A stretch of DNA of 64,000 bases from Flavobacterium chryseum (GCF_004362015.1 NZ_SNWW01000005.1:310001-374000); one strand, 5' to 3'. Positions 27,999 to 38,757 are shown, counted from the stretch's first letter. A program made the numbers and translations. Notes: a model not told the origin generated them from the letters alone.

Positions 27999-29198
27999 AT
28001 GAAAAAATACCTCTTCGTAATTGCACTATTATTTTGTGCTGTTTTAATGCATTCTCAAGATCGTTATTTTATTAATTCAGATACACGATTGTATACTTCA
28101 GCCAATACTTCTGCTGAATTTTTAGGATATTTTAAATATGGTGCCGAAGTCCAATTATTATCTGAAAGTAAAAATGGATGGTACAAGGTAAAAGCAGATA
28201 ATTTATCAGAAGGTTTCATTCCCGAAAAATATGTTGCAACGAGATTAAATGCAGCTGACATTAAAGTAAAGGACAATGAAAATCCTATTTTAGAAGGCGG
28301 TGATAACTATTATGGCGGAAACCATCTTTTTGTTTTGGTGGCTGGTCTAAAAGCACGCGCTCAACCGGACAAAAACTCAAAAATTAGAGAAATTCTTTAT
28401 ACAGGCGATCCTGTAGCTATTAATTATTTACCAAAAAATCCGGAAGAATGGGTAAATATCTCAGGAAGTTTTAACGATGAATATGCGAAATTTACTCTAA
28501 GAAAATTCGTTGGAAAAAGACCGGATTTCAATACATTATTAAAAGATTTTGACAAACTCGATGTTACTAACGTTACAGAACGTAAAACGGTTGGCGAGCG
28601 GATTGTAGAACTGGCATGGAATAGTGACAACGCAACGCTGGCTCCGGCTTACCAAAGATATTATGAAGTTGTAAAGCAATTGAATGATCCTAAACTTCTT
28701 GCTGATACAGAATTAAACATTGCTATTGCTAAAGGATTGGCAAAACACAAAAAACAGGAAGAAATTACGGCGTTTACCAAAAAATCAGAGTTTGTAATAA
28801 AAGGAACAAAAACAAAATCATTATTTCTGACGCAAAAAGATTTAGAGAAAACTTTAGGAAAACCTGCCAAAAAAGCAACCATAAGCGATGAATGTGGACT
28901 TTATATAAGTGAAGTTTTTTATTATTATCCGGATTTAGAAGCTTCTGTAGATGAAAAACAAAATAAGGCAGAAATTATAAAAGTTTTTATAAATGAAACT
29001 AACAAACTTGTTTTCACTACAGGTGCAGCATTAGACGGTTCATTAACTGAAAAAGCATTTATAGAAAAATACGGTTCTTACATCGGAGCTTCAATAAAAA
29101 ATCCTCATTCATACTCTATACCATTAGAGGACAGTGAATTTAGAATAGAATTTAAAGACGGAAAGTTATTTAGCATTGAAATATTCTACTATTGCTGA
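27999..29198 (+). CDS. Exported SH3-domain protein
   Basis: A 399-residue protein with a signal peptide ([20 protein letters not shown]). Two bacterial SH3-like modules follow: about residues 20-80 ([40 protein letters not shown]) and about 105-165 ([20 protein letters not shown]). The rest is helical with no recognised domain. SH3b modules often bind cell-wall peptides. The ATG at 27999 is chosen because the in-frame GTG 42 bases upstream lies inside a palindromic repeat. Confidence 0.78.
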   Translation: MKKYLFVIALLFCAVLMHSQDRYFINSDTRLYTSANTSAEFLGYFKYGAEVQLLSESKNGWYKVKADNLSEGFIPEKYVATRLNAADIKVKDNENPILEGGDNYYGGNHLFVLVAGLKARAQPDKNSKIREILYTGDPVAINYLPKNPEEWVNISGSFNDEYAKFTLRKFVGKRPDFNTLLKDFDKLDVTNVTERKTVGERIVELAWNSDNATLAPAYQRYYEVVKQLNDPKLLADTELNIAIAKGLAKHKKQEEITAFTKKSEFVIKGTKTKSLFLTQKDLEKTLGKPAKKATISDECGLYISEVFYYYPDLEASVDEKQNKAEIIKVFINETNKLVFTTGAALDGSLTEKAFIEKYGSYIGASIKNPHSYSIPLEDSEFRIEFKDGKLFSIEIFYYC

Positions 29199-29248
29199 TT
29201 TCAATCTATAATTATTCAATACTTTTACATCTTCAAAAAAAAAATAAA

Positions 29249-30067
29249 ATGTCAGTAGCAAAAAAAGATTATAAAAGAATCACAACAAAATCGCTAATCG
29301 AAATGAAAAGCCACGGAGAAAAAATCTCTATGCTTACAGCGTATGATTTTACGATGGCAAAAATTGTTGATACCGCAGGTATTGATGTGATTTTAGTTGG
29401 AGATTCAGCATCAAACGTTATGGCAGGTCACGAAACGACTTTGCCGATAACTTTAGATCAAATGATATATCACGCTTCATCTGTAGTTCGTGCAGTTGAA
29501 AGAGCATTGGTTGTAGTAGATTTACCTTTTGGAAGTTACCAGTCTGATCCGAAAGAAGCTTTGCGTTCTGCGATTAGAATCATGAAAGAAAGTGGCGGAC
29601 ATGCTGTAAAACTTGAAGGCGGAAAAGAAATTAAAGAATCTATCAAAAAAATATTAAACGCAGGAATTCCGGTTATGGGACATTTGGGTTTAACGCCACA
29701 ATCAATTTACAAATTCGGAACTTACAGCGTTCGTGCTAAAGAAGATGAAGAAGCAGAAAAGTTAATTGAAGACGCTAAAATGCTCGAAAAAGTAGGTTGT
29801 TTTGGTATTGTTTTAGAAAAAATTCCAGCCGATTTAGCCGAAAAAGTAGCCAAAAGTATTTCGATTCCAGTTATAGGAATTGGCGCAGGCGGAGGCGTTG
29901 ACGGTCAAGTTTTGGTTATTCATGATATGTTGGGAATGAACAATGAATTTAGCCCTCGTTTTTTACGTCGTTACTTAAATTTATACGAAGAAATGACAAA
30001 AGCAATTGGTCAATATGCTGCTGATGTTAAGGCTAGTGATTTTCCGAATGACAAAGAACAATATTAA
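29249..30067 (+). CDS. panB: 3-methyl-2-oxobutanoate hydroxymethyltransferase (ketopantoate hydroxymethyltransferase)
   Basis: A 272-residue TIM-barrel enzyme making ketopantoate from 2-oxoisovalerate and methylenetetrahydrofolate in pantothenate/CoA synthesis. It contains [58 protein letters not shown] and [18 protein letters not shown], with normal length. The ATG at 29249 gives the family's usual N-terminus; the frame extends upstream only through a TTG. The four-helix-bundle cassette starts 2 bases after its stop codon. Confidence 0.95.
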   Translation: MSVAKKDYKRITTKSLIEMKSHGEKISMLTAYDFTMAKIVDTAGIDVILVGDSASNVMAGHETTLPITLDQMIYHASSVVRAVERALVVVDLPFGSYQSDPKEALRSAIRIMKESGGHAVKLEGGKEIKESIKKILNAGIPVMGHLGLTPQSIYKFGTYSVRAKEDEEAEKLIEDAKMLEKVGCFGIVLEKIPADLAEKVAKSISIPVIGIGAGGGVDGQVLVIHDMLGMNNEFSPRFLRRYLNLYEEMTKAIGQYAADVKASDFPNDKEQY

Positions 30068-30069
30068 AA

Positions 30070-30114
30070 TTAGACTTGCTTAGATTTTAGACTGACTTAG
30101 ACTTCTTAGATTTT
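30070..30114. repeat. Left terminal inverted repeat of the four-helix-bundle cassette
   Basis: 45 bp beginning TTAGACTTGCTTAGATTTTA, complementary at 43 of 45 positions to 30572-30616. It also contains a 14-bp segment (30097-30110) complementary to 30143-30156, allowing a smaller local hairpin. Confidence 0.93.
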
Positions 30115-30142
30115 ATGTTTTTAAATTATTTAATGACATAAG

Positions 30143-30192
30143 TCTAAGAAGTCTAATATCTAAAAGGTCTAAGGAAGTCTAAATATCTAAAA
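30143..30192. repeat. Internal copy of the cassette repeat
   Basis: TCTAAGAAGTCTAA (30143-30156) pairs with 30097-30110. The following bases repeat TCTAA-type words (GGTCTAAGGAAGTCTAAATA) in the same phase as the right terminal repeat. It lies just ahead of the start codon at 30197. Confidence 0.8.
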
Positions 30193-30196
30193 GAAT

Positions 30197-30547
30197 ATGC
30201 ATCAATTTAAAGAGCTTTTAATTTGGAAAAAAAGCAGATTGTTTTGTTCTAAAATTTATTCTATAACATCCACATTTCCCAATGAAGAAAAATTCGGAAT
30301 CACAAATCAATTACGAAGAGCTTCTGTTTCTGTTCCTTCAAACATAGCAGAAGGTTCTTCAAGAAATTCAAACAAAGATTTCGCAAGATTTTTAGAAATA
30401 GCAATTGGCTCTGCCTACGAAGTTGAAACGCAACTTCTAATTTCATCTGACTTAGGCTTTATGAATGAAGAAAGTACAACGGAATTAATTAATATGTTAG
30501 AAGAGATTACTAAAATGACATCCAGATTTAGAGCGACTTTATTATAA
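30197..30547 (+). CDS. Four-helix-bundle protein (23S rRNA intervening-sequence protein / Avd-like)
   Basis: A 116-residue all-helical protein. The family pattern is clear: FKELLIWKKSRLFCSKIYSI, FPNEEKFGITNQLRRASVSV, PSNIAEGSSRNSNKDFARFL and AIGSAYEVETQLLISSDLGF. Relatives are the proteins encoded by 23S rRNA intervening sequences (S23/IVP) and the Avd protein of diversity-generating retroelements. These form positively charged pentamers that can bind nucleic acid. No reverse transcriptase or rRNA is nearby. The gene is bracketed by 45-bp inverted repeats that fill the whole panB-RluA gap. Confidence 0.92.
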   Translation: MHQFKELLIWKKSRLFCSKIYSITSTFPNEEKFGITNQLRRASVSVPSNIAEGSSRNSNKDFARFLEIAIGSAYEVETQLLISSDLGFMNEESTTELINMLEEITKMTSRFRATLL

Positions 30548-30571
30548 TTAAAAAATAAATCTAAAAAATTC

Positions 30572-30616
30572 AAAGTCTAAGAAGTCTAAGTAAGTCTAAA
30601 ATCTAAGCAAGTCTAA
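30572..30616. repeat. Right terminal inverted repeat of the four-helix-bundle cassette
   Basis: 45 bp ending one base before the start codon of the next gene, the reverse complement of 30070-30114 with two mismatches. It ends with AATCTAAGCAAGTCTAA. Confidence 0.93.
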
Positions 30617-30617
30617 A

Positions 30618-31307
30618 ATGAAAATAATCTCAGATAAAAACAATCTTCAGATATTACACGAAGACAACCACATTATAGTGGTTAACAAGCGCGTAGGCGA
30701 TATTGTGCAGGGGGATAAAACGGGCGATAAACCTTTATCTGATGTTGTAAAAGAATATATTAAAGATAAATACAATAAACCTGGTGATGTGTTTTTGGGA
30801 GTAATTCATCGTTTAGATCGTCCTACAACAGGAATCGTAGTTTTTGCCAGAACAAGCAAAGCATTAACGCGTATGAATGAAATGTTCAGCAATCGCGAAA
30901 CGCAAAAAACCTATTGGGCAGTGGTGAAGAATAAACCATTGGAAACAACTGCCAAGTTGGTTCATTTTTTAAAAAGAAATGAAAAAAATAATACTTCAAA
31001 GGCACATTTAAAAGAAGTTCCGGATAGTAAAGTTGCCAGTTTAGATTATACTGTTTTTAAAGAACTTCAAAATTATGTAGCGCTCGAAATCAATTTGCAT
31101 ACAGGACGTCATCATCAAATTCGTGCACAATTGTCGGCAATTGGTTCTCCGATAAAAGGCGATTTAAAATATGGTTTTGACCGAAGCAATCCTGATGGAG
31201 GAATTCATCTTCATGCCAGAAAATTAGTTTTTGTTCATCCGGTTTCTAAAGAAAATATTACAATTGTTGCACCAACGCCCGATGAAACCATTTGGAATGC
31301 GCTGTGA
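30618..31307 (+). CDS. RluA-family RNA pseudouridine synthase
   Basis: A 229-residue enzyme that isomerises uridine in rRNA or tRNA. The catalytic aspartate lies in VIHRLDRPTTGIVVFART, with the family's later LHTGRHHQIRAQLSAIGSPI and the closing LHARKLVFVHP. There is no S4 domain, so this is the catalytic-domain-only form (RluA/TruC-like). The start codon abuts the right inverted repeat of the cassette, which therefore forms the 5' flank of this gene. Confidence 0.93.
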   Translation: MKIISDKNNLQILHEDNHIIVVNKRVGDIVQGDKTGDKPLSDVVKEYIKDKYNKPGDVFLGVIHRLDRPTTGIVVFARTSKALTRMNEMFSNRETQKTYWAVVKNKPLETTAKLVHFLKRNEKNNTSKAHLKEVPDSKVASLDYTVFKELQNYVALEINLHTGRHHQIRAQLSAIGSPIKGDLKYGFDRSNPDGGIHLHARKLVFVHPVSKENITIVAPTPDETIWNAL

Positions 31308-31383
31308 TTTTATGACTAAATTCTTAATTTTTTAATTTTTATCGATTAACTTGCATATACTTAAAAATCAAGCTGATCGCAAA

Positions 31384-32712
31384 ATGGACTATAAAAACGA
31401 CATAACATACCGAAAAGAAACGTTAAAAAAATTGTTGCATAACATTCAGAAAAGCGAAGACTTAATTGTAAAAGCTTTATACGATGATTTTAAAAAGCCT
31501 GAATTTGAAGCCGTTCTAACTGAGACAAATTATGTTATATCGGAATTGAAAGACACGATCAAAAACATTAAAAAATGGGCAAAACCAAAACGCGTTTTCC
31601 CATCCCTTCTCAACTTTCCTTCTACAGATTATATTTATAAAGAACCTTACGGAAATGTCCTGGTTATTGCGCCCTGGAATTATCCTTTTCAACTTGCACT
31701 ATGTCCTTTAATCTCTGCAGTTGCGGCAGGAAACCGCGTGGTTTTAAAACCTTCAGAACTCACGCCAAATACGTCTACAATAATTGCCCGAATAATCGAA
31801 AAAACGTTTCACATCAATCACGTTGAAGTAGTTGAAGGCGGAGTTGAAGCATCCAATAAACTATTAGCACAACGCTGGGACTACATCTTTTTTACCGGAA
31901 GTGTCGCTGTTGGAAAAGTAGTTGCCAAAGCTGCTGCAGAAAACCTAACTCCGGTTACGCTTGAATTAGGCGGAAAAAACCCTTGTGTAATTGATGAAAC
32001 GGCTGATTTAAAATTAGCGGCCAAACGAATCGTGTGGGGAAAATTTATCAATGCCGGCCAAACGTGTATTGCTCCCGATTATATTTTGATTCAAAAAAAT
32101 ATGAAAATCAATTTCATTTCTTTTTTGATGGAAGAAATTACAAAAGCTTATGGGAAAAAACTCGAAAAATCTCCTGATTTTGCCCGCATTATAAATACTA
32201 AAAACTGGCTTCGTTTAGTTAACATGATTGAAACCGAAAAAATAGCTTTTGGCGGAGAAACCGATGCCAATAAATTATACATTTCACCAACTTTAATAGA
32301 AGAACCGGATCTTGATAGCCATGTAATGAAAGAAGAAATTTTCGGGCCTATTTTGCCAATTCTTACTTATGAAACCGAAGATGATATTAAAAATGTTGTT
32401 AGCAGGTATGAGAAACCTCTTGCATTTTATATTTTTAGCGACAATAAATCTTTTGCCCAAAAATTAATCGCAACTTATTCTTTTGGAGGGGGTTGTATCA
32501 ACGACACTGTAGTGCATTTTTCCAATAAAAGACTGCCTTTTGGAGGTGTCGGCCATAGCGGAATTGGTGCTTATCACGGGCAATTGAGCTTTGATGTTTT
32601 CTCTCACCATAAAGGAGTGGTAAAAAAAGGAAACTGGATCGATTTACCCATGCGTTATGCGCCTTACAAAGATAAATTAAAGGCTATTAAACGCCTATTA
32701 AGCTGGATATAA
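31384..32712 (+). CDS. Aldehyde dehydrogenase family protein
   Basis: A 442-residue NAD(P)-dependent aldehyde dehydrogenase of the class 3-like group. It contains VIAPWNYPFQLALCPLISAV, the cofactor loop FTGSVAVGKVVAKAA, the glutamate motif TLELGGKNPCVI, the catalytic cysteine in NAGQTCIAPDYI and EIFGPILPILTY. A hydrophobic-aldehyde preference is typical of the group but not shown. The ATG at 31384 is chosen; an upstream in-frame TTG would add 11 residues with no family similarity. Confidence 0.92.
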   Translation: MDYKNDITYRKETLKKLLHNIQKSEDLIVKALYDDFKKPEFEAVLTETNYVISELKDTIKNIKKWAKPKRVFPSLLNFPSTDYIYKEPYGNVLVIAPWNYPFQLALCPLISAVAAGNRVVLKPSELTPNTSTIIARIIEKTFHINHVEVVEGGVEASNKLLAQRWDYIFFTGSVAVGKVVAKAAAENLTPVTLELGGKNPCVIDETADLKLAAKRIVWGKFINAGQTCIAPDYILIQKNMKINFISFLMEEITKAYGKKLEKSPDFARIINTKNWLRLVNMIETEKIAFGGETDANKLYISPTLIEEPDLDSHVMKEEIFGPILPILTYETEDDIKNVVSRYEKPLAFYIFSDNKSFAQKLIATYSFGGGCINDTVVHFSNKRLPFGGVGHSGIGAYHGQLSFDVFSHHKGVVKKGNWIDLPMRYAPYKDKLKAIKRLLSWI

Positions 32713-32823
32713 GCACGAAAACCTTTTCGTAATGTTTTGTAGATTTTTATAGGGAATTGATTAAATATATTATATTTACGTCAATAATAAAATACCAAAG
32801 CGTATTAAACAATTCTACTAAAA

Positions 32824-33612
32824 ATGAAATCTACACTTGATCAAATTGAGGACATTAAAAAAAATGGCTATCCTTTAGACTTTTCTGATGTCTTTAACCA
32901 CGCTTTCGAAAACTATAAAAAAATAGCACTTTATGCCGGATTAATATTATTAGTCTTTTCAATTTTAGCATTTTTTCTTGGCGGCGGTCTTTTGGTTTCA
33001 CTTTATGGCGTTCAGCATTTCAACGAAGAATTCTTTAAAAACCTGCAAACCGAACAAACAACAAATTCAGTTTTAATCATTTATAGTTTAGTAATTGCTT
33101 TTACGGCTGCGATTTTCAGTCCGTTTACGGCTGGTTTCTTAAAAATGGCCTATAGTGCAGATAGAGATCATGAATTTAATGTTTCAACTATCTTTAGCTA
33201 TTATAATTCCCGTTATTTCCCACAGCTTTTTCTTGCGATGTTATTGATTTCATTAACAAGTGGCTTAATATCAGTACTATTTAATTTGGTCGGAATTCTC
33301 ATTGTAGATACTTTAATTGCACTTGCCATCACGGTATTTACAACATTAACGATCCCATTAATTATTTTTGGAGATCTAAAAGCAATCGACGCGATAAAAT
33401 CAAGTATCATTCTTGTAAGCAAACAACCTTTAGTAATAATTCTTTTGCTTTTTGTGGGCGGTCTGGCTTCGGCTGTAGGTTTTATTGGCTGTTGTATTGG
33501 TGTTGCATTCACTATTCCAATAACATATTCAGTAAAATACGCCATTTACAGCGCTATATTTAATATTGACGATGAAAATTCAATCGATTCAATCGGATCA
33601 GATTTTGAATAA
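32824..33612 (+). CDS. Integral membrane protein of unknown function
   Basis: A 262-residue protein with about five or six membrane segments (YAGLILLVFSILAFFLGGGL; SVLIIYSLVIAFTAAIF; QLFLAMLLISLTSGLISVLF; LVIILLLFVGGLASAVGFIG). A soluble N-terminus precedes them. Related proteins in Flavobacterium have been labelled beta-carotene monooxygenase, a name that the sequence does not support: there are no conserved metal-binding histidines. Monocistronic. Confidence 0.75.
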   Translation: MKSTLDQIEDIKKNGYPLDFSDVFNHAFENYKKIALYAGLILLVFSILAFFLGGGLLVSLYGVQHFNEEFFKNLQTEQTTNSVLIIYSLVIAFTAAIFSPFTAGFLKMAYSADRDHEFNVSTIFSYYNSRYFPQLFLAMLLISLTSGLISVLFNLVGILIVDTLIALAITVFTTLTIPLIIFGDLKAIDAIKSSIILVSKQPLVIILLLFVGGLASAVGFIGCCIGVAFTIPITYSVKYAIYSAIFNIDDENSIDSIGSDFE

Positions 33613-33704
33613 ATAGAAGATTCTGAAATAAAAAAAGAGCCTAACCTACTCTTTTCAGAGAATTCAAAAATGCTATTAACGAACCAAAAACAGACCCAAA
33701 TTCT

Positions 33705-36700
33705 ATGGTACAAAACTATAGTCTTTTTAATGTATCTATTTCAGGAATTGCCAATTTTGGAGATGCCTTAAAATCGATTATATCAAATTGGTTTGTTTTT
33801 ACCTCAGACATTATTTTCTACAACAATCCTAAACTCATTATTTTAGGATTGTCACTATTTGGTTTCCTAAGTCTGCTTATTTATCAGTTTTTTAGAATTA
33901 AAGCAAAAATTGGCTATTTCATCGAGAAGAAACTCGAATCCGAAACGGCTCATAAAGAGTATCAGTTATATGCGCTGTTCTTTGGTATAGCAATTATTGT
34001 AATTGAAATTATCAACGAAATTTTTAAAATTCGTCCAAGAAGTTTATTTGTATTTAATGTAGTTATAGGTATTTCAGTCCTGCTGATGTACTTTATAACA
34101 GATAAAATCAAATTTTTACGAGACAGAACGCAGAAAATTTTTATATTTTTCTTCTTTATTTATTTTGCTTACGTAAGCCGCAATATTATCTATTTCGAAA
34201 ATGATATAATTCCTATTATTACTTTCCTACTCTCCTTTTTCTTTTCGTACAGTATTTTAAAGCCTATAAAAATCTATTGGTTTTTTGTTGCAATCGTATT
34301 TGTATACTTAATTACAACCGTCATTTTTCACCTGATTCCCATAAAATCATCCATTTTACTAATCAATTTTTGTATCATTGTTTTCATCATCAATCATGTC
34401 AATTATGCGGTTTTACTCAACAATCGGGATAATTTTAGGTTTACGAACGAAATTGTTCATAAAGGAAACTCCTTAACAATTGCTACAAATAAAAAAGGCG
34501 AAGTACTATTTAGCAGCGAAACCATAACTTCCATTTTAGGATATTCTCCTGATGAAGTAATGGCAATGGAATTTTGGAAACTTACCGAAGATCCTGAATT
34601 TATAAGAGAAAATTACCATAAAACGTATATTGACAATAAGTTATATATCAGAAAATTAAAAGGTAAAAACGGCGAATTCAAATACATTCAGTGGAAAGAT
34701 AAAAAGTTTTCGAATGATTTAATTATCAGTATTGGTCAGGATGTTACCGAGCAAATTATTGTTCAGGATCAATACAAAAACCTGATTCAGACTGCTACCG
34801 ATATCATTTTTGAAATCAACGTTGACGGCTATTTTACTTTTATAAATGAATTTGGATTTTCAATACTTGGTTATTCTGAAGATGAAGTGATTTTGCAGCA
34901 TTATTCGAATTTCATTCACGAAGATTACATCAAAAATGCAGTAGATTTTTATGAAAATTTAGCGCAAAATGAACTTAATTATCCAACGATTGAAATCCCT
35001 GTAATTAAGAAAAGTGGCGAAGAAATCTGGATTTCGCAAAAAGTAATCATACGCAAAAATGATTTGGGAGAAATAACCGGATATGCGGGTATTGCAAGAG
35101 ATATTACAGAAATAAAGAATATTGAAAACGAGAAAAAAAGACGTCTCGAAAAAATTGAAGCGTATAATACTTCTACCAAAAAATTATCGACAACAGACTT
35201 TCGCGGATACAACGACTTACAAATTGTAATTGACTACATCATTCAGGAAGCGGCTACGGTTTCTAAAACAAACAGAGTAAGTTTCTGGAAATATTCTGAT
35301 GACACAATTACTTGTCGAAATTTATTTAGCCGGGATAATCAAAGTCTAAATGACAAAAATATTCTGGATAAAGAATCATATCCAATTTACTTTGAAACTT
35401 TAAAAAGCAAAGCCATTATAAATGCTTCTGATGTATTTAATAAATTAGAAACCTCTGAATTTCAGCAAATATACTTCATCAAAAACAAAATAAAATCGAT
35501 GCTGGATGTTCCTATCTTTTTAAACGGACAATTAGCCGGTGTCGCCTGTTTTGAAAGTACCGAAACAAAAAGAGAATGGGATAATGAGGATATTAATTAC
35601 GCCAGAACAATTTCAGACGTTATTTCGCTTGCTATTTCATCGCAAATGCGACTTAAGGCAGAAAAAAAACTGGAACTTAAAAGTGAATTATTATCGGCAT
35701 TGGCGCTTTGTACTGAGAAGTTTTTATTGAGTAAAAGTCCGCAGAAAATGTTTGAGGAAACCTATGAAATTATAGGAAAAGCATCAAAAGTAGATCATAT
35801 TTTTTATTATGAAAAAGATTTTGAAACCTATACCATAAGTCAGAGATACAAATGGTCAAGAGAAGGAATCGAACATCAAATAACAGAATTACAAGGTTTT
35901 ACAGAAGAGAATCTAAAAGAAATTATTGAGCATTCTAAAAACAAAAAAGTTTTAAGCACTTTAACCAAAAATCTGGAAGACACCTTCTTTAAAAATTTAT
36001 TAGTTAAAAACGAAATCAAATCAATATTGATTCTGCCTTTGTATGTAAACAATAATTTTTCGGGATTTATTGGTTTTGATGATTGTACCAAAGAAAGAAA
36101 ATGGTCTGACGATGAAATTTATATTTTTCAGACATTGGCCAATAATATTTCATCGGCGTTAGACCGAAACAGAAATATGGCCAGAATCAAAGAAAGTGAA
36201 GACGCGATCAAAGCCAAAGAACTAGCAGAAGCAGCCAATAAATCGAAATCAGATTTCCTGGCCAATATGTCGCATGAAATCCGCACGCCTTTAAACGGTA
36301 TTATCGGTTTTACGCATTTGCTGATGAAAACTAATCTTGAAGAAATTCAGGAAAAGTACATGACAACCATCAACCAATCTGCACATTCCTTATTAGAAAT
36401 CATCAATGATATTCTTGATTTTTCTAAAATTGAAGCCGGAAAACTGGAGCTTTTTATTGACTTATACGATATTAAGAAAATACTGGGACAAATTTTTGAT
36501 CTGATTATTTTTGAATCGAATCAAAAAAATCTTGATTTAGAATTGAATGTTGATCCTGATGTTCCTAAATACATTTGGACAGATATTGTCAGGTTAAAAC
36601 AAATTTTGATTAACCTTTTGTCGAATGCGATAAAATTTACGAATGAAGGTTCTATAAAACTCAATGTTTCTGTTATTGAAGAAAAATCAGAAGAAAATTA

Positions 36701-37388
36701 TGTTCTTCGTTTTTCTGTAATCGATACCGGAATTGGGATATTAGAACAAAATCAGAAGAAAATATTTAAAGCATTCTCGCAGGAAGATAGTTCTACAACG
36801 CGAAAATTTGGAGGAACCGGTTTAGGGCTTACAATTTCGAATCAGCTATTGGCTTTAATGGAAAGCCGTTTGCAGCTGAACAGCAAAATAAATCAGGGAA
36901 GTACTTTTTATTTTGATTTGAATTTGAATGTCAGTCACAAAAGCATGAATGAAAAATATAAAGGAATTTTGAGAAACACAAGTCCTGAATATGCCTTAAG
37001 TTACTATTCGAATCAAAAAAAATTAAACATTTTAATTGTAGAAGACAATAAAGTAAACATGCTTCTTTTGAAAACAATTGTAAAAAACCTGAATTTAAAT
37101 ACGATGATTTTTGAATGCGAAAATGGTTATGAAGCTGTAAATCAAATCGAAAATATTAATCCTGATTTGGTTTTTATGGATATTCAGATGCCAATCATGA
37201 ATGGTTACGAAGCTACAAAAGCCATTAGAAATACTATGCGCGGCAAAAATATTCCGATAATTGCTGTTACCGCAGGCGCTGAAAAAGACGAAAGAAACAA
37301 ATGTATTTCGGCAGGAATGAACGATTATATCTCCAAACCAATAATACGGGGAACTGTTGAAGAAGCGTTATCAAAATGGATAAAATAA
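33705..37388 (+). CDS. Hybrid sensor histidine kinase (TM-PAS-PAS-GAF-GAF-HisKA-HATPase-REC)
   Basis: A 1227-residue membrane-bound hybrid kinase. Residues about 25-235 contain seven or eight membrane helices. Two PAS domains follow (about 250-350, [15 protein letters not shown]; about 355-475, [14 protein letters not shown]), then two GAF-like domains (about 500-645 and 660-820). HisKA carries the phosphorylated His857 in [18 protein letters not shown]; the ATPase domain has DTGIGI and [11 protein letters not shown]. The C-terminal receiver has Asp1159 in [15 protein letters not shown]. No separate response regulator or output gene is adjacent, so its phosphorelay partner lies elsewhere. Confidence 0.93.
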   Translation: MVQNYSLFNVSISGIANFGDALKSIISNWFVFTSDIIFYNNPKLIILGLSLFGFLSLLIYQFFRIKAKIGYFIEKKLESETAHKEYQLYALFFGIAIIVIEIINEIFKIRPRSLFVFNVVIGISVLLMYFITDKIKFLRDRTQKIFIFFFFIYFAYVSRNIIYFENDIIPIITFLLSFFFSYSILKPIKIYWFFVAIVFVYLITTVIFHLIPIKSSILLINFCIIVFIINHVNYAVLLNNRDNFRFTNEIVHKGNSLTIATNKKGEVLFSSETITSILGYSPDEVMAMEFWKLTEDPEFIRENYHKTYIDNKLYIRKLKGKNGEFKYIQWKDKKFSNDLIISIGQDVTEQIIVQDQYKNLIQTATDIIFEINVDGYFTFINEFGFSILGYSEDEVILQHYSNFIHEDYIKNAVDFYENLAQNELNYPTIEIPVIKKSGEEIWISQKVIIRKNDLGEITGYAGIARDITEIKNIENEKKRRLEKIEAYNTSTKKLSTTDFRGYNDLQIVIDYIIQEAATVSKTNRVSFWKYSDDTITCRNLFSRDNQSLNDKNILDKESYPIYFETLKSKAIINASDVFNKLETSEFQQIYFIKNKIKSMLDVPIFLNGQLAGVACFESTETKREWDNEDINYARTISDVISLAISSQMRLKAEKKLELKSELLSALALCTEKFLLSKSPQKMFEETYEIIGKASKVDHIFYYEKDFETYTISQRYKWSREGIEHQITELQGFTEENLKEIIEHSKNKKVLSTLTKNLEDTFFKNLLVKNEIKSILILPLYVNNNFSGFIGFDDCTKERKWSDDEIYIFQTLANNISSALDRNRNMARIKESEDAIKAKELAEAANKSKSDFLANMSHEIRTPLNGIIGFTHLLMKTNLEEIQEKYMTTINQSAHSLLEIINDILDFSKIEAGKLELFIDLYDIKKILGQIFDLIIFESNQKNLDLELNVDPDVPKYIWTDIVRLKQILINLLSNAIKFTNEGSIKLNVSVIEEKSEENYVLRFSVIDTGIGILEQNQKKIFKAFSQEDSSTTRKFGGTGLGLTISNQLLALMESRLQLNSKINQGSTFYFDLNLNVSHKSMNEKYKGILRNTSPEYALSYYSNQKKLNILIVEDNKVNMLLLKTIVKNLNLNTMIFECENGYEAVNQIENINPDLVFMDIQMPIMNGYEATKAIRNTMRGKNIPIIAVTAGAEKDERNKCISAGMNDYISKPIIRGTVEEALSKWIK

Positions 37389-37478
37389 AAAACTTAATTG
37401 TTTGAATGAAACATATTATCCGAAAAAATATATAAATTCGTACAACAAAATTTATAATAGTAACTAATACAATAAAAT

Positions 37479-38327
37479 ATGAAATGGCTAGGCAGAAGAC
37501 AAAGTGATAACGTTGAAGACAGAAGAGGAATGTCTGGCGGAAAAGTAGCGGTTGGCGGAGGAGTTATCGGTATTATTATTTTGTTATTAAACGTTTTTGG
37601 TGGTGAAACCGGTCAGGTTGTAGGATCTGCCTTAGAGAATATGCAAGGCGGACAAACACAAACAGAAGCTGCTGCACCCTTAAGCAAAGAAGACGAAGAA
37701 ATGGGTAATTTTGTTCGTGTAATCCTGGCTGATAACGAAGATATCTGGAGTAAGATATTTCAGGAAAATGGCATGACTTATAAAAATCCAAAATTGGTGC
37801 TTTTTAGAGGTTCTGTAAATACGGCTTGTGGCGGAGCATCTTCTGCATCCGGACCTTTCTATTGTCCGGGCGATCAAAAAGTATATATGGATTTGGGCTT
37901 CTTTGAAGAACTTAAAAGTAAATTTGGAGCCAAAGGTGGCGACTTTGCTATTGCATACGTTATATCGCATGAAATAGGCCATCATGTGCAGACTTTGTTA
38001 GGAACTTCAGAAAAAATGCGTGAGCAACAAGAAGGAAAAAGTGAAGCTGAGGCGAACAAACTTTCGGTTGCTCTTGAACTTCAAGCTGATTTTTACGCGG
38101 GAGTTTGGGCACATTTTAATGAGAAAAACTTAGACACAGGCGATATTGAAGAAGCGTTGAGCGCTGCAAATGCTGTGGGCGATGATGCTATTCAGGGTAA
38201 AATGAGCGGGCAGGTTGTTCCTGATTCTTTTACGCATGGAACATCAGAACAAAGAATGTACTGGTTTAAAAAAGGTTTTAAATCCGGAGATATCAAGCAA
38301 GGAACTACTTTTGAGGAAATACAATAA
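37479..38327 (+). CDS. Neutral zinc metallopeptidase, YpfJ/KPN_02809 type
   Basis: A 282-residue protein. The N-terminus (MKWLGRRQSDNVEDRRG) is the family hallmark and precedes one membrane helix (VAVGGGVIGIIILLLNVF). The catalytic domain has FCPGDQKVY-like sequence (YCPGDQKVYMDLGFF) and the zinc motif HEIGHH (His164, Glu165, His168), with a later LELQADFYAGVWAHF supplying the third ligand region. The catalytic part probably faces the periplasm. The substrate is unknown. Confidence 0.93.
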   Translation: MKWLGRRQSDNVEDRRGMSGGKVAVGGGVIGIIILLLNVFGGETGQVVGSALENMQGGQTQTEAAAPLSKEDEEMGNFVRVILADNEDIWSKIFQENGMTYKNPKLVLFRGSVNTACGGASSASGPFYCPGDQKVYMDLGFFEELKSKFGAKGGDFAIAYVISHEIGHHVQTLLGTSEKMREQQEGKSEAEANKLSVALELQADFYAGVWAHFNEKNLDTGDIEEALSAANAVGDDAIQGKMSGQVVPDSFTHGTSEQRMYWFKKGFKSGDIKQGTTFEEIQ

Positions 38328-38357
38328 TATAACAAGCCAAATATAATAAACCAATCG

Positions 38358-38387
38358 AGCATGACTTAAACGTCATGCTTTTTTTTT
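38358..38387 (+). terminator. Rho-independent terminator after the metallopeptidase gene
   Basis: AGCATGAC / GTCATGCT (38358-38365 with 38372-38379) followed by a run of T. Confidence 0.92.
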
Positions 38388-38460
38388 GCATAAATTCCAA
38401 AATCTAAATTCCAAATTCCAACTTTATAGTGCTAGACAAACTTGTAATTGCGCACAATTT

Positions 38461-38543
38461 TGTCATTTCGACGGAGGAGAAATCACATGCGCATAGACGC
38501 ACTGTACGTAACTGGATGTGATTTCTCCTCCGTCGAAATGACA
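38461..38543. repeat. Dispersed palindrome, GTCATTTCGACG family
   Basis: Perfect 28-bp arms (38461-38488 and 38516-38543) around a 27-bp loop. The arms are the same sequence as those at 18413-18500, while the loop is unrelated. Confidence 0.96.
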
Positions 38544-38568
38544 CAAAAACGTAAAAAGTTTTACGCAC

Positions 38569-38598
38569 AAAAAAAGCCTTGAATTTCTTCAAGGCTTT
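38569..38598 (-). terminator. Terminator of the tRNA-His gene
   Basis: Read on the minus strand, an 11-bp stem (38588-38598 with 38573-38583, 4-base loop) is followed by a T tract, 10 bases beyond the 3' end of the tRNA. Confidence 0.85.
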
Positions 38599-38607
38599 AA
38601 ATTTCTG

Positions 38608-38682
38608 GGTGGCTGACCGGGTTCGAACCGGCGACCCTCGGCACCACAAACCAATACTCTAACCAGCTGAGCTACAACCACC
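38608..38682 (-). tRNA. tRNA-His (GTG)
   Basis: A complete cloverleaf is visible on the minus strand. The acceptor stem GTGGTTG pairs with CAGCCAC. The extra 5' G (-1) pairs with C73, which is the histidine-specific feature. The D stem is GCTC, the anticodon arm is TTGGT-TTGTGGT-GCCGA giving anticodon GTG, and the T arm contains GGTTCGAACC. No CCA is encoded. Confidence 0.95.
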
Positions 38683-38757
38683 ATTTTTCTTTGCGGTTGC
38701 AAATATACAACAAAGGATTACTTCTACAAAGAAAAATTTGAAAAAAAATACAACTTT

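Noticed and set aside
30070..30616. Diversity-generating retroelement, suggested by the Avd-like protein
   Set aside because: No reverse transcriptase, template repeat or variable repeat is present in the surrounding sequence.
32824..33612. Beta-carotene monooxygenase
   Set aside because: The name is used for similar Flavobacterium membrane proteins, but the four metal-binding histidines of carotenoid oxygenases are absent.
38404..38649. Open reading frame on the minus strand
   Set aside because: It covers part of the tRNA-His gene, its terminator and a palindromic repeat.
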